Below, piece by piece: positions 8,113 through 16,535 of a stretch of DNA of 38,575 nucleotides. Source of the DNA: Actinophytocola sp. (lineage in GTDB: Bacteria > Actinomycetota > Actinomycetes > Mycobacteriales > Pseudonocardiaceae). Under the pieces are notes generated by a model. The model saw nothing but the letters and a program-made list of their open reading frames with translations. It had not been told where the DNA came from and made no database searches. Each line of letters opens with the position of its first letter. The stretch's first letter is position 1. A program made the translations under genes and the position numbers. The stretch covers positions 1-38,575 of the forward strand of contig WHTY01000040.1 of the NCBI GenBank assembly GCA_009377475.1. The letters run 5' to 3'.

Positions 8113-8835
8113 ATGACCGAACCAGACACTTCCCTCGTGCCGCTGGACACCACATCGGACGAGGCCCGTCGCCAGGCGAGCGTAGCGGTCCTCCCGATCG
8201 GCAGCTTCGAGCAGCACGGCCCGTGCCTCCCGCTGGCGACCGACACCCTCGTCGCCTGCGCCATCGCGCGAGAGATCGCCGACGGCTATCCGGTGCGACG
8301 CTTGCCGCCGGTGACGATCTCCTGCTCGCATGAGCATGCCGCCTGGCAGGGCACGGTGAGCATCTCGTCGGACACCCTCGCCGCAATGGTCCGCGACATC
8401 GCCCGCTCGCTGGACTCGGCGCTGGTTGTGGTCAACGGCCATGGCGGGAACTACGTGCTTCGCAACGTGGTGCAGGAAGCCAACGCCAACGGACATCGCA
8501 TGGCGTTGTTCCCCGGCCCGCTCGATTGGCAGGCCGCGCTCACCGCCGCGGGTGTGGTGACCCCGCCGGACAGCGACATGCACGCCGGTGAGATCGAGAC
8601 GTCCATCCTGCTCGCCAGCCACCCGGAAGCCGTGCGGGACGGGTACCCGGACACCGATCACCTGGCCGACGACCGCCGCCACCTGCTTACGCTTGGGCTC
8701 TCGCCGTACTCCGAGTCGGGCGTTGTCGGTCGGCCGTCGCTGGCGTCCGCGGTGAAGGGCAGGGCACTGCTCGCCAGCCTTGCCACGTCTTTCGCCGACT
8801 ACCACGCGGTGCTGTCACCGGCCATGGGCGAGTAG
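8113..8835 (+). CDS. Creatininase-family metallo-amidohydrolase, candidate FAPy deformylase (ArfB-like)
   Basis: A 240-residue creatininase-fold hydrolase. Metal ligands are visible in LPIGSFEQHG (Glu and His), LATDT (Asp) and VVNGHGGN (His), with a further acidic residue in HAGEIETS. The usual EQHGPHLP motif reads EQHGPCLP; the changed residue is not one of the metal ligands in creatininase. The family includes creatininase, MftE and archaeal ArfB, which removes formate from FAPy. Because it is divergent by 17 bp from a cyclohydrolase predicted to leave the formyl group on, FAPy deformylation is the best guess, while MftE-like peptidase activity is unlikely because no mycofactocin genes are present. 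Its end overlaps the convergent methyltransferase by 21 bp. Confidence 0.8.
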   Translation: MTEPDTSLVPLDTTSDEARRQASVAVLPIGSFEQHGPCLPLATDTLVACAIAREIADGYPVRRLPPVTISCSHEHAAWQGTVSISSDTLAAMVRDIARSLDSALVVVNGHGGNYVLRNVVQEANANGHRMALFPGPLDWQAALTAAGVVTPPDSDMHAGEIETSILLASHPEAVRDGYPDTDHLADDRRHLLTLGLSPYSESGVVGRPSLASAVKGRALLASLATSFADYHAVLSPAMGE

Positions 8836-9654
8836 GTCCATGTGGTGCACGGTCACGCGTAGCCGCCCAGCGTCGCACTCTCGCATGCGACGGGGCAGGT
8901 AGTCCTCGACGTCGGCGACGAGGTCCGGTCGCTGCTCGACGGCGGCCGCGCACCACTCCCGCAGCCACCGCGCGGTCAACGCGGTCTGTCCCCCACCCAG
9001 CTGCCAGTGGCTCGGCGCGCTGCGCACCTCCCAGCCGTGGCACCGGAAGGCCGCCGCCGCGACGTCGGGCGCGTCCGGGCCCAGCAGCCTCCCGCGTCCG
9101 GGTACGGCGCGTCGCTGGTGGTCGTTGAACGCGGCAACGATCTCCGCGTCCAACGGGTCGGTCGGTTGGAGTTCCACGCGACCCACGACGGACAGGGTCA
9201 GCAGCGCCGGGCACCCTGCGGCCACGCATGTCTCGGCGAGAGAGTCGACGTCGTCCTGGGTGAGCAAGTCCAGCAACGCCGACGCGGTGACCAGGGACGT
9301 GCTCGCGAGATCGGCGGCCCGCAGCCGGGTGAGGTCCGAGTGGTCGGTGCGGGTCGTCACCGGGGTGCCGTCTGCCGTGTTGACGGTCGTGGTGGCGGCC
9401 ATGGCGATGAGGTCGGCGTCGTGGTCGTGCAGGATCCACTGTTGTGGCCCCGGCAGGCGCGGGGCCAGCCAGCGGAGGTTCGCGCCGGTCCCGCAGCCGA
9501 GGTCACGGATGACCAGCGGGCCATCCGGCAGGCACGCCAACAGCGGGTCGAGCAGCTCGGTCGCGCGGGCGTCCGCGTCGGCGTCCTCCCGCAGGGCCAG
9601 CCACTCGGGCGCGGCCTTGCCGGTGCCGGATGGTTCGCTCGCAAGCTCGCTCAC
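8815..9654 (-). CDS. Class I SAM-dependent methyltransferase
   Basis: A 279-residue methyltransferase. Motif I is IRDLGCGTGANLRWLA (about residues 48-63), followed by an acidic residue in ILHDHDADL and a later TASALLDLLT segment typical of motif IV surroundings. The GTG start at 9654 overlaps the glycosyltransferase stop (GTGA) and has AGGTGG about five bases upstream, so the gene is translationally coupled as third member of the operon PTPS-fold protein, glycosyltransferase, methyltransferase. It would methylate the product or an intermediate of the cluster. Target atom and substrate are not identifiable. Confidence 0.85.
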   Translation of the reverse strand: MSELASEPSGTGKAAPEWLALREDADADARATELLDPLLACLPDGPLVIRDLGCGTGANLRWLAPRLPGPQQWILHDHDADLIAMAATTTVNTADGTPVTTRTDHSDLTRLRAADLASTSLVTASALLDLLTQDDVDSLAETCVAAGCPALLTLSVVGRVELQPTDPLDAEIVAAFNDHQRRAVPGRGRLLGPDAPDVAAAAFRCHGWEVRSAPSHWQLGGGQTALTARWLREWCAAAVEQRPDLVADVEDYLPRRMRECDAGRLRVTVHHMDLLAHGR

Positions 9655-10742
9655 GGGGCCACCTGCATTGCGGTGAGGACGTCGGCCATCCGTCGCGCGG
9701 CGGTCTGCCACGGTTCGAGGGCCTCCCGGCGCTGCCGGGCCGCTGTCCGCAGCCGGTGCCGCAGCTCGGCGTCGGTGAGCCAGTCGCGCAGGGCGGCGGC
9801 GAGCCCGGCGGGGTCGTTCGGTGTGACCAACACTCCGGGGACGCCGTCCTCGGTGTCCCCGAGCGCCTCCGGCACACCGCCGACGTCCGATGCCACGACG
9901 GGGATCCCGTGGGCCAATGCCTCGGTCACCACCATTCCGTAGGACTCCGCCCGCGACGGCAGCACCACCAAGTCGCTGTCGGCATACATCTGGCCCAGCT
10001 GCTCCGAGGTCCGGGGGCCGACCAGCCGGATCCGCTCGGCGAGGCCGAGCCGCTCGATCCGCTCACGCAGGTCGGTGGTGAAGCCGGGGTCGCGCGGGGG
10101 GCCGACGCACCGGCAGTGCCACGCCAGATCCGCCAGCATTGCCAACGCCTCGACCAGCACGTCCTGGCCCTTGAGCGGAGCCACCGTGCCCACGCAGAGC
10201 AGTCGGTCGCCGGTCGCGGAGCCGGTGCCGAGTGGCGCACGGTTGGACCCCGGCGCGACGACCTGGACGTCGCACAGCCCGTGCCGAGCGGCGAGCCGTC
10301 GTGCGGTCGCGTGGCTGGTCGCCACCACGGCGTCCGCCGCGGCCAGCGTCTCCCCCTCGCGCCGATCCAGCTCGGCCGCGACGTCGCCGGGCAGGCCGAC
10401 GTCGTCCGCCAGGGGCATATGCACCAGAACGGCCAGCCGCAGCCGCGCGGCCCGTGGCACCACGACCTCGGGGACGCCGCAGGCAACCAGCCCGTCCACC
10501 AGCACGACGGCATTATCGGGCAGGGCATCGAGCGACCGGGCGAGCTCCGCGCGGGCAGTCTCGTCGGGGCGCGGCCACGCGCCCGCCACCGCGCTCTCCC
10601 GCACGCCGAGCCCGGTGGCCGCCAAGCCGTCGCGCATCCGCCGGTCGTACACGTTGCCGCCGCTCGGCGCGGTCTCGTCATCGATGCCGGCCGGTACGAC
10701 CAGCACAGTGTCAGTCGTCATGTCAGTCGTCATCCCGGTCAT
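9651..10742 (-). CDS. GT4-family glycosyltransferase
   Basis: A 363-residue retaining glycosyltransferase of the GT-B fold. The C-terminal donor domain shows [19 protein letters not shown] and [31 protein letters not shown], the GT4 hallmark with the donor-binding Glu residues. The N-terminal acceptor domain starts with [19 protein letters not shown]. Start ATG 10742 overlaps the upstream stop (ATGA); in-frame ATGs at 10733 and 10721 are alternatives within the repeated MTxMTTD leader. Coupled to the PTPS-fold gene upstream and the methyltransferase downstream, it probably adds a sugar to the cluster's heterocyclic product. The donor sugar is unknown. Confidence 0.87.
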   Translation of the reverse strand: MTGMTTDMTTDTVLVVPAGIDDETAPSGGNVYDRRMRDGLAATGLGVRESAVAGAWPRPDETARAELARSLDALPDNAVVLVDGLVACGVPEVVVPRAARLRLAVLVHMPLADDVGLPGDVAAELDRREGETLAAADAVVATSHATARRLAARHGLCDVQVVAPGSNRAPLGTGSATGDRLLCVGTVAPLKGQDVLVEALAMLADLAWHCRCVGPPRDPGFTTDLRERIERLGLAERIRLVGPRTSEQLGQMYADSDLVVLPSRAESYGMVVTEALAHGIPVVASDVGGVPEALGDTEDGVPGVLVTPNDPAGLAAALRDWLTDAELRHRLRTAARQRREALEPWQTAARRMADVLTAMQVAP

Positions 10743-11137
10743 AACGCCCGCTCGTAGCTTGCCCAGGCCACGTGCGACTCGTGCAGTGTCACGGTGATCC
10801 CGGCAAGGCCACGCGCGCCGTCACCGAGGTCCCCGGCAGCGACCCGGTCCGCCAGCCGGTCGGCGATCACCTTCGCGAGGTACTCGGTCGTCGTGTTGAC
10901 GCCGGCGAAGGCAGGCTCGTCGTCGAGGTTGCGGTAGTTGAGGGGCTCCAGCACGGCGGCCAGCTCGCGGGCGGCGGCACCGATGTCGACGACGATGTTG
11001 TCGGCGTCGAGCTCAGGGCGCCGGAAGGTGGCGTCGACAACGAATGTCGCGCCGTGCAGCCGCTGGGCGGGCCCGAACGTCTCGCCGCGAAAGCTGTGCG
11101 CGACCATCACGTGATCGCGAACCGTGACACTGAACAT
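10739..11137 (-). CDS. 6-pyruvoyl-tetrahydropterin synthase/QueD-fold protein with altered active site
   Basis: A 132-residue T-fold protein. It aligns with QueD/PTPS through VAHSF (His14), RLHGATF (His28), the [12 protein letters not shown] segment and the pterin-anchor Glu in VTLHESH. Compared with E. coli QueD it lacks three functional residues: the third zinc histidine (HGH becomes HGA, Ala30), the catalytic Cys before RLHG, and the catalytic His of LDHHYLN (here LNYRNLDD). It therefore probably binds a pterin-like molecule but does not perform standard PTPS or QueD chemistry. From memory, SCO6650 of S. coelicolor is a structurally studied homologue in a comparable cluster. ATG 11137 is 39 bp from the divergent FkbM gene, and the gene leads the three-gene operon. 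Confidence 0.85.
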   Translation of the reverse strand: MFSVTVRDHVMVAHSFRGETFGPAQRLHGATFVVDATFRRPELDADNIVVDIGAAARELAAVLEPLNYRNLDDEPAFAGVNTTTEYLAKVIADRLADRVAAGDLGDGARGLAGITVTLHESHVAWASYERAL

Positions 11138-11176
11138 GACCGGAGCGTAACGGCCAGAGGGCGGTACGGTCGTAAG

Positions 11177-11929
11177 GTGTTCAGCCGCGCCAGGGGAATC
11201 GCCCGCTCACTGGCCATGTACCACGCCGTGCCCGGCAGGCGTCGCCGGATGGAGCGGTTCTTCCGTGAGTTCATCGGGCCCGGGGATGTGGCGTTCGACA
11301 TCGGCGCCCACGTCGGCAGCCGGGTCTCGGCATGGCGGAAGCTGGGCGCACGGGTGGTCGCCGTCGAACCGCAACCGGACTGCGTGCGCGTGCTGCGGCT
11401 CCTCTACGGTCGAGACGCCGAGGTGGCGATCCTGCCGCTCGCCATCGGCGCCCGTCCCGGCCGTGCCCGGATGGGGATATCGACCGCGACGCCGACGGTC
11501 TCGTCGATGTCGTCCGACTGGATCGAGTCGGTGCGCGCGGACCAGAGCTTCGCAAGGGTGCGGTGGGACTCGTCCGTCGACGTCGAGGTGACGACGCTCG
11601 ACGACCTCATCGCGCGGCACGGTGAGCCGGCGTTCTGCAAGATCGACGTCGAGGGGTTCGAGGTCGATGTCCTGAAAGGACTCAGCAGGCCGCTGCGCGC
11701 CCTGTCCTTCGAGTACCTGCCGCCCGCCCACGACGCGGCCCTCGACGCGCTCGCTCTCCTGGAGCGACTCGGCGGGTACCGCTACAACTACTCCCCCGTC
11801 GAAACCATGCGGTGGGCCAGCGAACGCTGGCTGGATGCCGAGGACCTCGTGCGGCTGCTCGACCGGTTCCGTCCCCTTGGCCGTTCCGGAGACGTCTACG
11901 CCCGCCGGAGCGCTGCGCGGCGGGCATAG
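11177..11929 (+). CDS. FkbM-family SAM-dependent methyltransferase
   Basis: A 250-residue FkbM-type methyltransferase. Motif I is [20 protein letters not shown], followed by VVAVEPQPD, and the family-typical [16 protein letters not shown] near residue 155. FkbM proteins usually O-methylate sugars or polyketides. GTG 11177 is preferred because it stays clear of the divergent PTPS-fold gene; ATG 11216 is an alternative, and no strong ribosome-binding site precedes either. It sits at the right edge of the pyrimidine/pteridine cluster and could methylate the sugar added by the GT4 enzyme, but membership is inferred from position only. Confidence 0.83.
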   Translation: MFSRARGIARSLAMYHAVPGRRRRMERFFREFIGPGDVAFDIGAHVGSRVSAWRKLGARVVAVEPQPDCVRVLRLLYGRDAEVAILPLAIGARPGRARMGISTATPTVSSMSSDWIESVRADQSFARVRWDSSVDVEVTTLDDLIARHGEPAFCKIDVEGFEVDVLKGLSRPLRALSFEYLPPAHDAALDALALLERLGGYRYNYSPVETMRWASERWLDAEDLVRLLDRFRPLGRSGDVYARRSAARRA

Positions 11930-11941
11930 ACGTGCCAGCAG

Positions 11942-12827
11942 CTATGGCATCTGCTCCAGCTCCATGCCCTTGGTCTCGCGAATCGCCTTGGCCACGAAGA
12001 CGATGCTCAACCCGGCGCACACCGCGTACAGGCCGTAGGCGAACCCAAGCCCCAACTCGCTCAGCGCCGGGAACGTCGTGGACACCGCGAAGTTCGCCAG
12101 CCACTGCGCGGCGGCCGCGACCGCGATGGCGGATGCCCTGATCCGGTTGTTGAACATCTCGCCGAGCAGCACCCAGACCACAGGGCCCCAGCTCATGCCG
12201 AAGAACACTACGAAAGCGTTCGCCGCGACCAGCGCGATGGGCCCTGCGACAGCACCGAGCGCGGGATCGCCGTTCACCACGGGAGCGGAGCCGAACAGCA
12301 CCGCCATCAGACTCAGCGAGACGAACATCCCGATCGAGCCGATGAGCAGCAGCGGTTTGCGCCCGACCCTGTCCACGGTCGCGATCGCGATGAACGTGAC
12401 GACCACGTTGGTCACCGCGGTGATGGCCGAGATGAGGAACGAGTCGGACTCGGTGAAGCCGACGTGCTGCCACAGCTCAGTGGAGTAGTAGAAGATCACG
12501 TTGATGCCGACGGACTGCTGGAACAGCGACAGCCCAATGCCGACCCACACGATTGGCAGCAGCCCGAAGCGCGGGCCTGCCAGGTCCGAGACCCGAGGCG
12601 CACGCTGGCTGTTCAGGGTGCGCTTGATCTCTGCGATGCGGCCGTCCACATCGCCGCCGACGAAGTCGCTCAGCACCTTGCGGGCCTCCTGCACCCGCTG
12701 CCGCGTGATCAGGTACCGCGGCGACTCCGGGATGCGGAGTACCAGCACGCCGTAGGCGACGGCAGGCACCAGCTCGGCGAAAAACATCCACCGCCAGGCG
12801 TCGGCGCCGAACCACAGCGGCTCCGCC
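11942..12827 (-). pseudogene. Sugar-porter MFS transporter, C-terminal half (interrupted gene)
   Basis: This is the 3' part of a sugar:proton symporter gene, about 295 codons. It starts at AEPLWFGADAWRWMFFAEL and contains the loop motif PESPRYL, the sugar-binding signature QQSVGINVIFYYS, DRVGRKPLLLIG and the C-terminal RETKGMELEQ (family PETKGxxLE). The matching 5' part lies at 16536-16878 on the same strand, and a 3.7-kb recombinase element sits between them. No start codon with family homology remains upstream, so this half is not expected to be made. The intact gene would have encoded a twelve-helix transporter of roughly 470 residues, probably under the ROK regulator at 16862. Confidence 0.88.
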
Positions 12828-12841
12828 GTTATCTCAGGGTT
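12828..12841 (+). repeat. Left inverted end of the recombinase element
   Basis: GTTATCTCAGGGTT abuts the MFS coding sequence (last MFS-like bases end at 12827). It matches the reverse complement of 16523-16535 except for one substitution and one extra base. Confidence 0.75.
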
Positions 12842-12940
12842 CTGAATCGGTGCGAGACACGTGGGGCAGGTGGCCGACACGCCACGTCCCGGTGACGTAT
12901 CCGCGGGGTGTGAGGCACGTGGGACTACGGTGCCCGCGGC

Positions 12941-14607
12941 ATGAGCAAGGCTTACCGCGCCGAGCGGGCTGTCTCTCCGAGCGACGGCGCCGTCTCGTGG
13001 GTCGTGGTCGACGGCGCCTACGAGTTGCACGCGGAGGGCTGCGCGTTCCTGGCCGGTCTGCGCGGTCTGGATCGGTCGATCAACACCGAACGCGTCTACG
13101 CCGGGCGGGTCGCGTTGTTCCTGTCGTGGTGCGCCGCGGAGGGCATCGACTGGATGCGCGTCGAGCTCGGGCAGATGGTGCGGTTCAAGCGTTGGCTGGT
13201 GAGCGAGCCACTGCCGACGCGAGGTCGCGGGCAGGCTTGTCCGGCGCGGCACCGGTCGACCGTGACGGCCGACGCGATCCTGGCGACGGTGTGCGAGTTT
13301 CTGCGGTTCTGCGCTCGCCATGGCCTGGTCGCTGCCGAACTGGTCAAGTGCCTGCACGAGCCGCGTTATCTGAGTCATCTCCCGCCCGGCTACGAGGCCG
13401 GAGAGGACGAGCAGTTCCGCATGGTCCGGTCGCGGTCGCTGCGGTATGTGGTGCCGCAGGCGCCGTTCGATTTCATCGAGCCGGAGCGGATCGATGAGCT
13501 GGTCACGGCCGCGAGAAACGTGCGGGACCGGTTCCTGGTGGCGCTGATCGGGATGACCGGGGTACGCATCGGCGAGGTGCTGGGGCTGCGTCAGCGGGAC
13601 ATGCACCTGTTGTCGGACTCCCGCGATCTCGGCTGCGCGGTGTCCGGGCCGCATCTGCATGTGCGGCGCCGCCCGGACAACGACAACGCGGCGTTGGCCA
13701 AGTCGCGGTTTCCACCCCCTCCCGGTGCCACCGGAGGCGGTGACTGCCGATCACCCGCGACACCGCCGCCGTCATCCAACGCTGGCAGGACCACCACTCC
13801 CGGCTCGACCTGCCCGAACGCAACCACCGGTGGCTGTTCCCCGCTCCGTATGGGTCCGCCGGGCCGGGGCATCTGGCCACGATCCGGTTCGCCACCGCGT
13901 TACGCCGCTGGGTCGCGGCCATCCCCGAACTGCACAGCGACCTTCCCGGCCCAGACGGCGCCCCGTTGCCGTTCGACCGTTCCCTGATCTTTCCCTACGC
14001 GTTCCGGCATTCTTACGCGCAACGACACGCCGACGCAGGTGTCGGCGTCGAGGTGCTCAAGGAGCTGCTGGACCACACCGACATCTCGGTAACTCAGGGC
14101 TACTACAGGGTCAGCCTGCAACGCAAGCGTGAGGCCATCAAGGTCATGAGCCGCTACGTCCAAGACCGCTCTGGCGAATCTCGCGCAGGATCGTCGGGCT
14201 CGACCGCCGGCTACGAACTGCGCTCGGTGGCGGTGCCGTTCGGCAACTGCATCGAACCGTCCAACGTCAAGGCCGGCGGCAAGCAGTGCCCGATCCGGTT
14301 CCAATGCGCCGGCTGCGGGTTCTACCGGCCCGACCCGTCCTGCCTGCCCGCGATCGAAGAACACATCAACGCGCTCAAGGCCGACCGGGAAACCGCCGCC
14401 GCGATGGGCGTCGACGACTTCGTCACCCGCAACCTAGACGACCAGGCCGCCGCGTTCACCCAGGTCGCCGCGACCATGCGGGAACGCCTCCAGGCACTAC
14501 CCGACGACGAGCGCTGCGAGGTCGAGCAGGCCAGCGCGGTGCTTCGCAAGGTCCGCGCCGGTCGCGCCCACAAGCTGCTGCCGCTGACGGTCAAGGACTC
14601 GGCGTGA
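12941..14607 (+). pseudogene. Tyrosine recombinase/integrase of the element, frameshifted
   Basis: About 555 codons in three reading frames. The N-terminal frame (12941-about 13715) holds the core-binding domain and the first catalytic Arg in TGVRIGEVLGL. A short middle stretch around 13715-13745 is readable only in the next frame (VPPEAVTAD). The rest, to 14607, contains FRHSYAQ, LLDHTDISVT and the nucleophile in GYYRV, then a Cys-rich tail (NCIEPS, GGKQCP, CAGCGFYRPDPSC) typical of actinobacterial TnpB-type recombinases. The first shift falls at a run of five C (13715-13719) and the second near 13745; each has the effect of one added base. Either the recombinase is dead or the sequence has base-calling errors. 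Upstream CACGTG repeats are probable binding sites. Confidence 0.82.
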
Positions 14608-15128
14608 CCGCCGCACCCGACCGCACCGCAGGCATGATCCAGGCCCGCCGCAGCAACAGCGCCGCCAAGCGCGAGCGGATCCAGACCGTGCTGGAACGCA
14701 TGCAGCGCGACAGCACCCCGATCACCTACGCGCATGTCGCCCGGCAAGCCCAGGTGTCGACCTGGCTGGTCTACGCGCCCGACGTCCGGGAAATCATCGA
14801 GGCCGCCCGCGCCGACCAGCAGACCCGCGGCTCCCAGCCCGCCCGGCGACAGCCCCGCCGATCCGCCGACGATCTGGAAACCGACCTCGCGCTCGCCCGC
14901 GCGGAGATCGCGAAGTCGCGCGCCGAACGCGACGAGCAACACCAACAAATTCGGTTGGCGCTGGGCGCCCGCCTGGACAACCTCGCCAAGGCCGACCTCG
15001 TCGGAATACCCAGCGGCCTCGTGCCGCCCTGTGGTTTCGGAATATCCACACGCCTGGCGGGCACGGGACGATACGAACCTGCCCGGAGGTCATTACGCAA
15101 TTCACGCAGCATGCGCTCCACGCCATAA
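14604..15128 (+). pseudogene. TnpC/DUF6262-like element protein, 3' end replaced
   Basis: The GTG at 14604 overlaps the integrase stop (GTGA), as in Tn554-type tnpB-tnpC pairs. About 132 residues look native: a basic N terminus, a helix-turn-helix-like stretch (ITYAHVARQAQVSTWLVY) and a coiled-coil (DLETDLALARAEIAKSRAE). From about 15003 the frame runs into the antisense of a group II intron reverse-transcriptase gene, ending at 15128 with unrelated sequence. TnpC proteins assist orientation and frequency of transposition, and this copy probably lost the distal part of its coiled coil. Confidence 0.72.
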
Positions 15129-15388
15129 GCCTCCACCGCAGCCAAGGTGATCCGATCCACCCCAGCCGCGCCCTTGTTCACACGGACCCGTTCCCACGCC
15201 TCCCACAGGACGTCACCCCTGCAGACGCGGTCGTACAGGGCGTGGAAACGCCGACCCGAAGACTGCTTGGCCGCAGCCCATAGCTTGCGTCGCAGTTCTC
15301 GCACCTTCACCGGACGCGGCCGCAGCCGCTCTCCGGTCACGACGGACTGAGGCCCGCCGGGGTAATTGGACCGAGCACCCTCGGTCAT
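15003..15388 (-). pseudogene. Group II intron reverse transcriptase/maturase, N-terminal remnant
   Basis: About 128 codons of an LtrA-type protein from ATG 15388 (an in-frame ATG at 15520 is also possible). Recognisable segments are RRFHALYDRVCRGDVLWEAW, NKGAAGVDRITLAAVE and RRVDIPKPQGGTRPLGIPT, which is RT block 0 and the beginning of block 1. All catalytic RT blocks (YADD region), the X/maturase domain and any HNH domain are missing. In-frame translation continues into the TnpC antisense and has no meaning there. Confidence 0.82.
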
Positions 15389-15857
15389 GCCCTGACGCTT
15401 ACCCGCTTCCCAAGCATGATCAAAGTTGGGGTCCTTCCCTCCCGGCGCGTTCTGTTGCACGCCGATCAGCGGTACTACGACCCCATCGGACTCCCGCTGC
15501 CCTCCGAGCGCTTTCACCATCGGCCTATACCCTCGGTCTTTGCCCGACGCAAGCCAGGCAGACCGGCCTCTCCTGTTCCGAACCAGACCTTGCACACGTG
15601 CCGCCTCCCGTACCCCGGGGAGACCCGACAGGTCGCAACCGGAACCAAACCCGCCGAACATGGCCTTCGCCGTGATATGAGCGGCTCAGCTCTCCCATTG
15701 TGAATGTGACGAGGCTGCAGAGTTCGCTTAACGCTACGGCCCGCGTGCTCGCTTCCTCCAAAGAGGCTTTCGACACCCCGCTCGGCCCGCCAGGTCTCCC
15801 CGACGAACTGGGGCCTGCTACCCGGCGCTCCGGTACCTACCAGGACGGGACTCACAC
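15003..15857 (-). mobile_element. 5' fragment of a group II intron
   Basis: On the minus strand the fragment starts with GTGTGAGTCCCG at 15857, matching the GUGYG 5' end of group II introns. It continues through about 470 bases of ribozyme 5' region and then into the reverse-transcriptase reading frame, which stops abruptly around 15003 just after the GIPT motif. The remainder of the RT, the maturase, domains V-VI and the 3' splice end are absent. The fragment cannot splice in cis. Its loss of 3' end coincides with the loss of the TnpC 3' end, suggesting one deletion removed both. Confidence 0.75.
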
Positions 15858-15889
15858 CCGCCGGCCTGATCCAGCTTCCAGGACGCAAC

Positions 15890-16417
15890 ATGACGGGCCA
15901 GTCCTATACGGTCGGGGACGTGGAACCCACAGCCAGCCGACCTCACATGCCCGGCTACGGCATCGTTGGGCCCGCCGAGGGCACCGGGCTCCTGCCCTGG
16001 AGCTGGGCCGTCGACCGCCTAGAGCGTTCCCACGACTTCTGGCTTGCCACCGTATCTCCCGAGCACAGACCCCACGTGACTCCGGTCTGGGGAGTCTGGA
16101 ACGACGGCGGCCTGTGGTTCAGCTGCAGCCGACAGTCCCGCAAAGCGCGCAATCTCGCGACCAACCCGGTCGTCGTGGCCACCACCGACGACCCGGCAAA
16201 CCCGGTGATTCTCGACGGCCCAGCGGCACAGGTCCAAGACCGAGACCTCATCGCCGCCTTCGCCGAGTGGGCTGACACCAAGTACCGCACGAACTACGGC
16301 GTCGACTTCTACGCCCACCCGAACAACGCTTGCTTCCGCATCCACGTCGCATCGGCATTCGGCCTCAGCGGAGACGACTTCACCGGCTCACCCACCAGAT
16401 GGACCTTCCCAGACTGA
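15890..16417 (+). CDS. Pyridoxamine 5'-phosphate oxidase-family (FMN/F420 split-barrel) protein
   Basis: A 175-residue split-barrel protein. The core reads YWLATV-like FWLATVSPEHRPHVTPVWGVW, then LWFSCSRQSRKARNLATNP and VVVATTDDPANPVIL, the standard strand pattern of PNPOx-like oxidases that bind FMN, F420 or heme. ATG 15890 has AGGA six bases upstream. GTG 15920 would give a start nearer the usual homology (VEPTASRPHMPGYG), so the first ten residues are uncertain. It is the only apparently intact gene inside the element, lying between the intron fragment and the right inverted end. It may be a passenger gene with a detoxifying reductase role; substrate unknown. Confidence 0.82.
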   Translation: MTGQSYTVGDVEPTASRPHMPGYGIVGPAEGTGLLPWSWAVDRLERSHDFWLATVSPEHRPHVTPVWGVWNDGGLWFSCSRQSRKARNLATNPVVVATTDDPANPVILDGPAAQVQDRDLIAAFAEWADTKYRTNYGVDFYAHPNNACFRIHVASAFGLSGDDFTGSPTRWTFPD

Positions 16418-16522
16418 TCGCCCACAACCGCGCCGCGACCTACCACCGGGTCATCGGCTTGGCCTCACGTGCCTAACGTCGCTCACCCGGCTAACCGGGT
16501 TCTACCAGGGAGTTTCCCGAGC

Positions 16523-16535
16523 AACCCCAGATAAC
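16523..16535 (-). repeat. Right inverted end of the recombinase element
   Basis: AACCCCAGATAAC on the plus strand mirrors the left end. The MFS 5' half resumes immediately after it on the minus strand. Confidence 0.75.

Larger units (their letters stand above)
12828..16535 (+). mobile_element. Tn554-like tyrosine-recombinase element inserted in a sugar-porter gene
   Basis: A 3.7-kb insertion separates two halves of one MFS gene. The ends carry imperfect inverted repeats: GTTATCTCAGGGTT at the left and, on the reverse strand, GTTATCTGGGGTT at the right. Just inside both ends are copies of a CACGTG-centred motif (12854-12867, 12912-12925 and, inverted, 16463-16474), likely recombinase binding sites. 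Contents in order are a frameshifted integrase, an overlapping TnpC/DUF6262-like gene, a truncated group II intron and an FMN split-barrel protein. No target duplication was recognised, as expected for tyrosine-recombinase transposons. The exact crossover bases cannot be fixed without an empty-site sequence. Confidence 0.8.

Noticed and set aside
8113..8835. Mycofactocin peptidase MftE
   Set aside because: No mftA-D precursor, chaperone or radical SAM genes are in the window; the cyclohydrolase pairing points to a deformylase.
3023..11929. Riboflavin operon or queuosine/deazapurine cluster
   Set aside because: There is no ribB, ribE/H, RibD deaminase domain, QueE, QueC or QueF. The PTPS-fold protein lacks the QueD catalytic residues.
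12850..12930. CACGTG repeats considered as CRISPR or an integron attC site
   Set aside because: Only two or three short copies with irregular spacing and no spacer pattern. Subterminal recombinase sites explain them better.
11942..13660. Apparent 572-residue transporter extending past 12828
   Set aside because: Residues upstream of AEPLWFG are antisense of the integrase; the real MFS sequence resumes at 16536.
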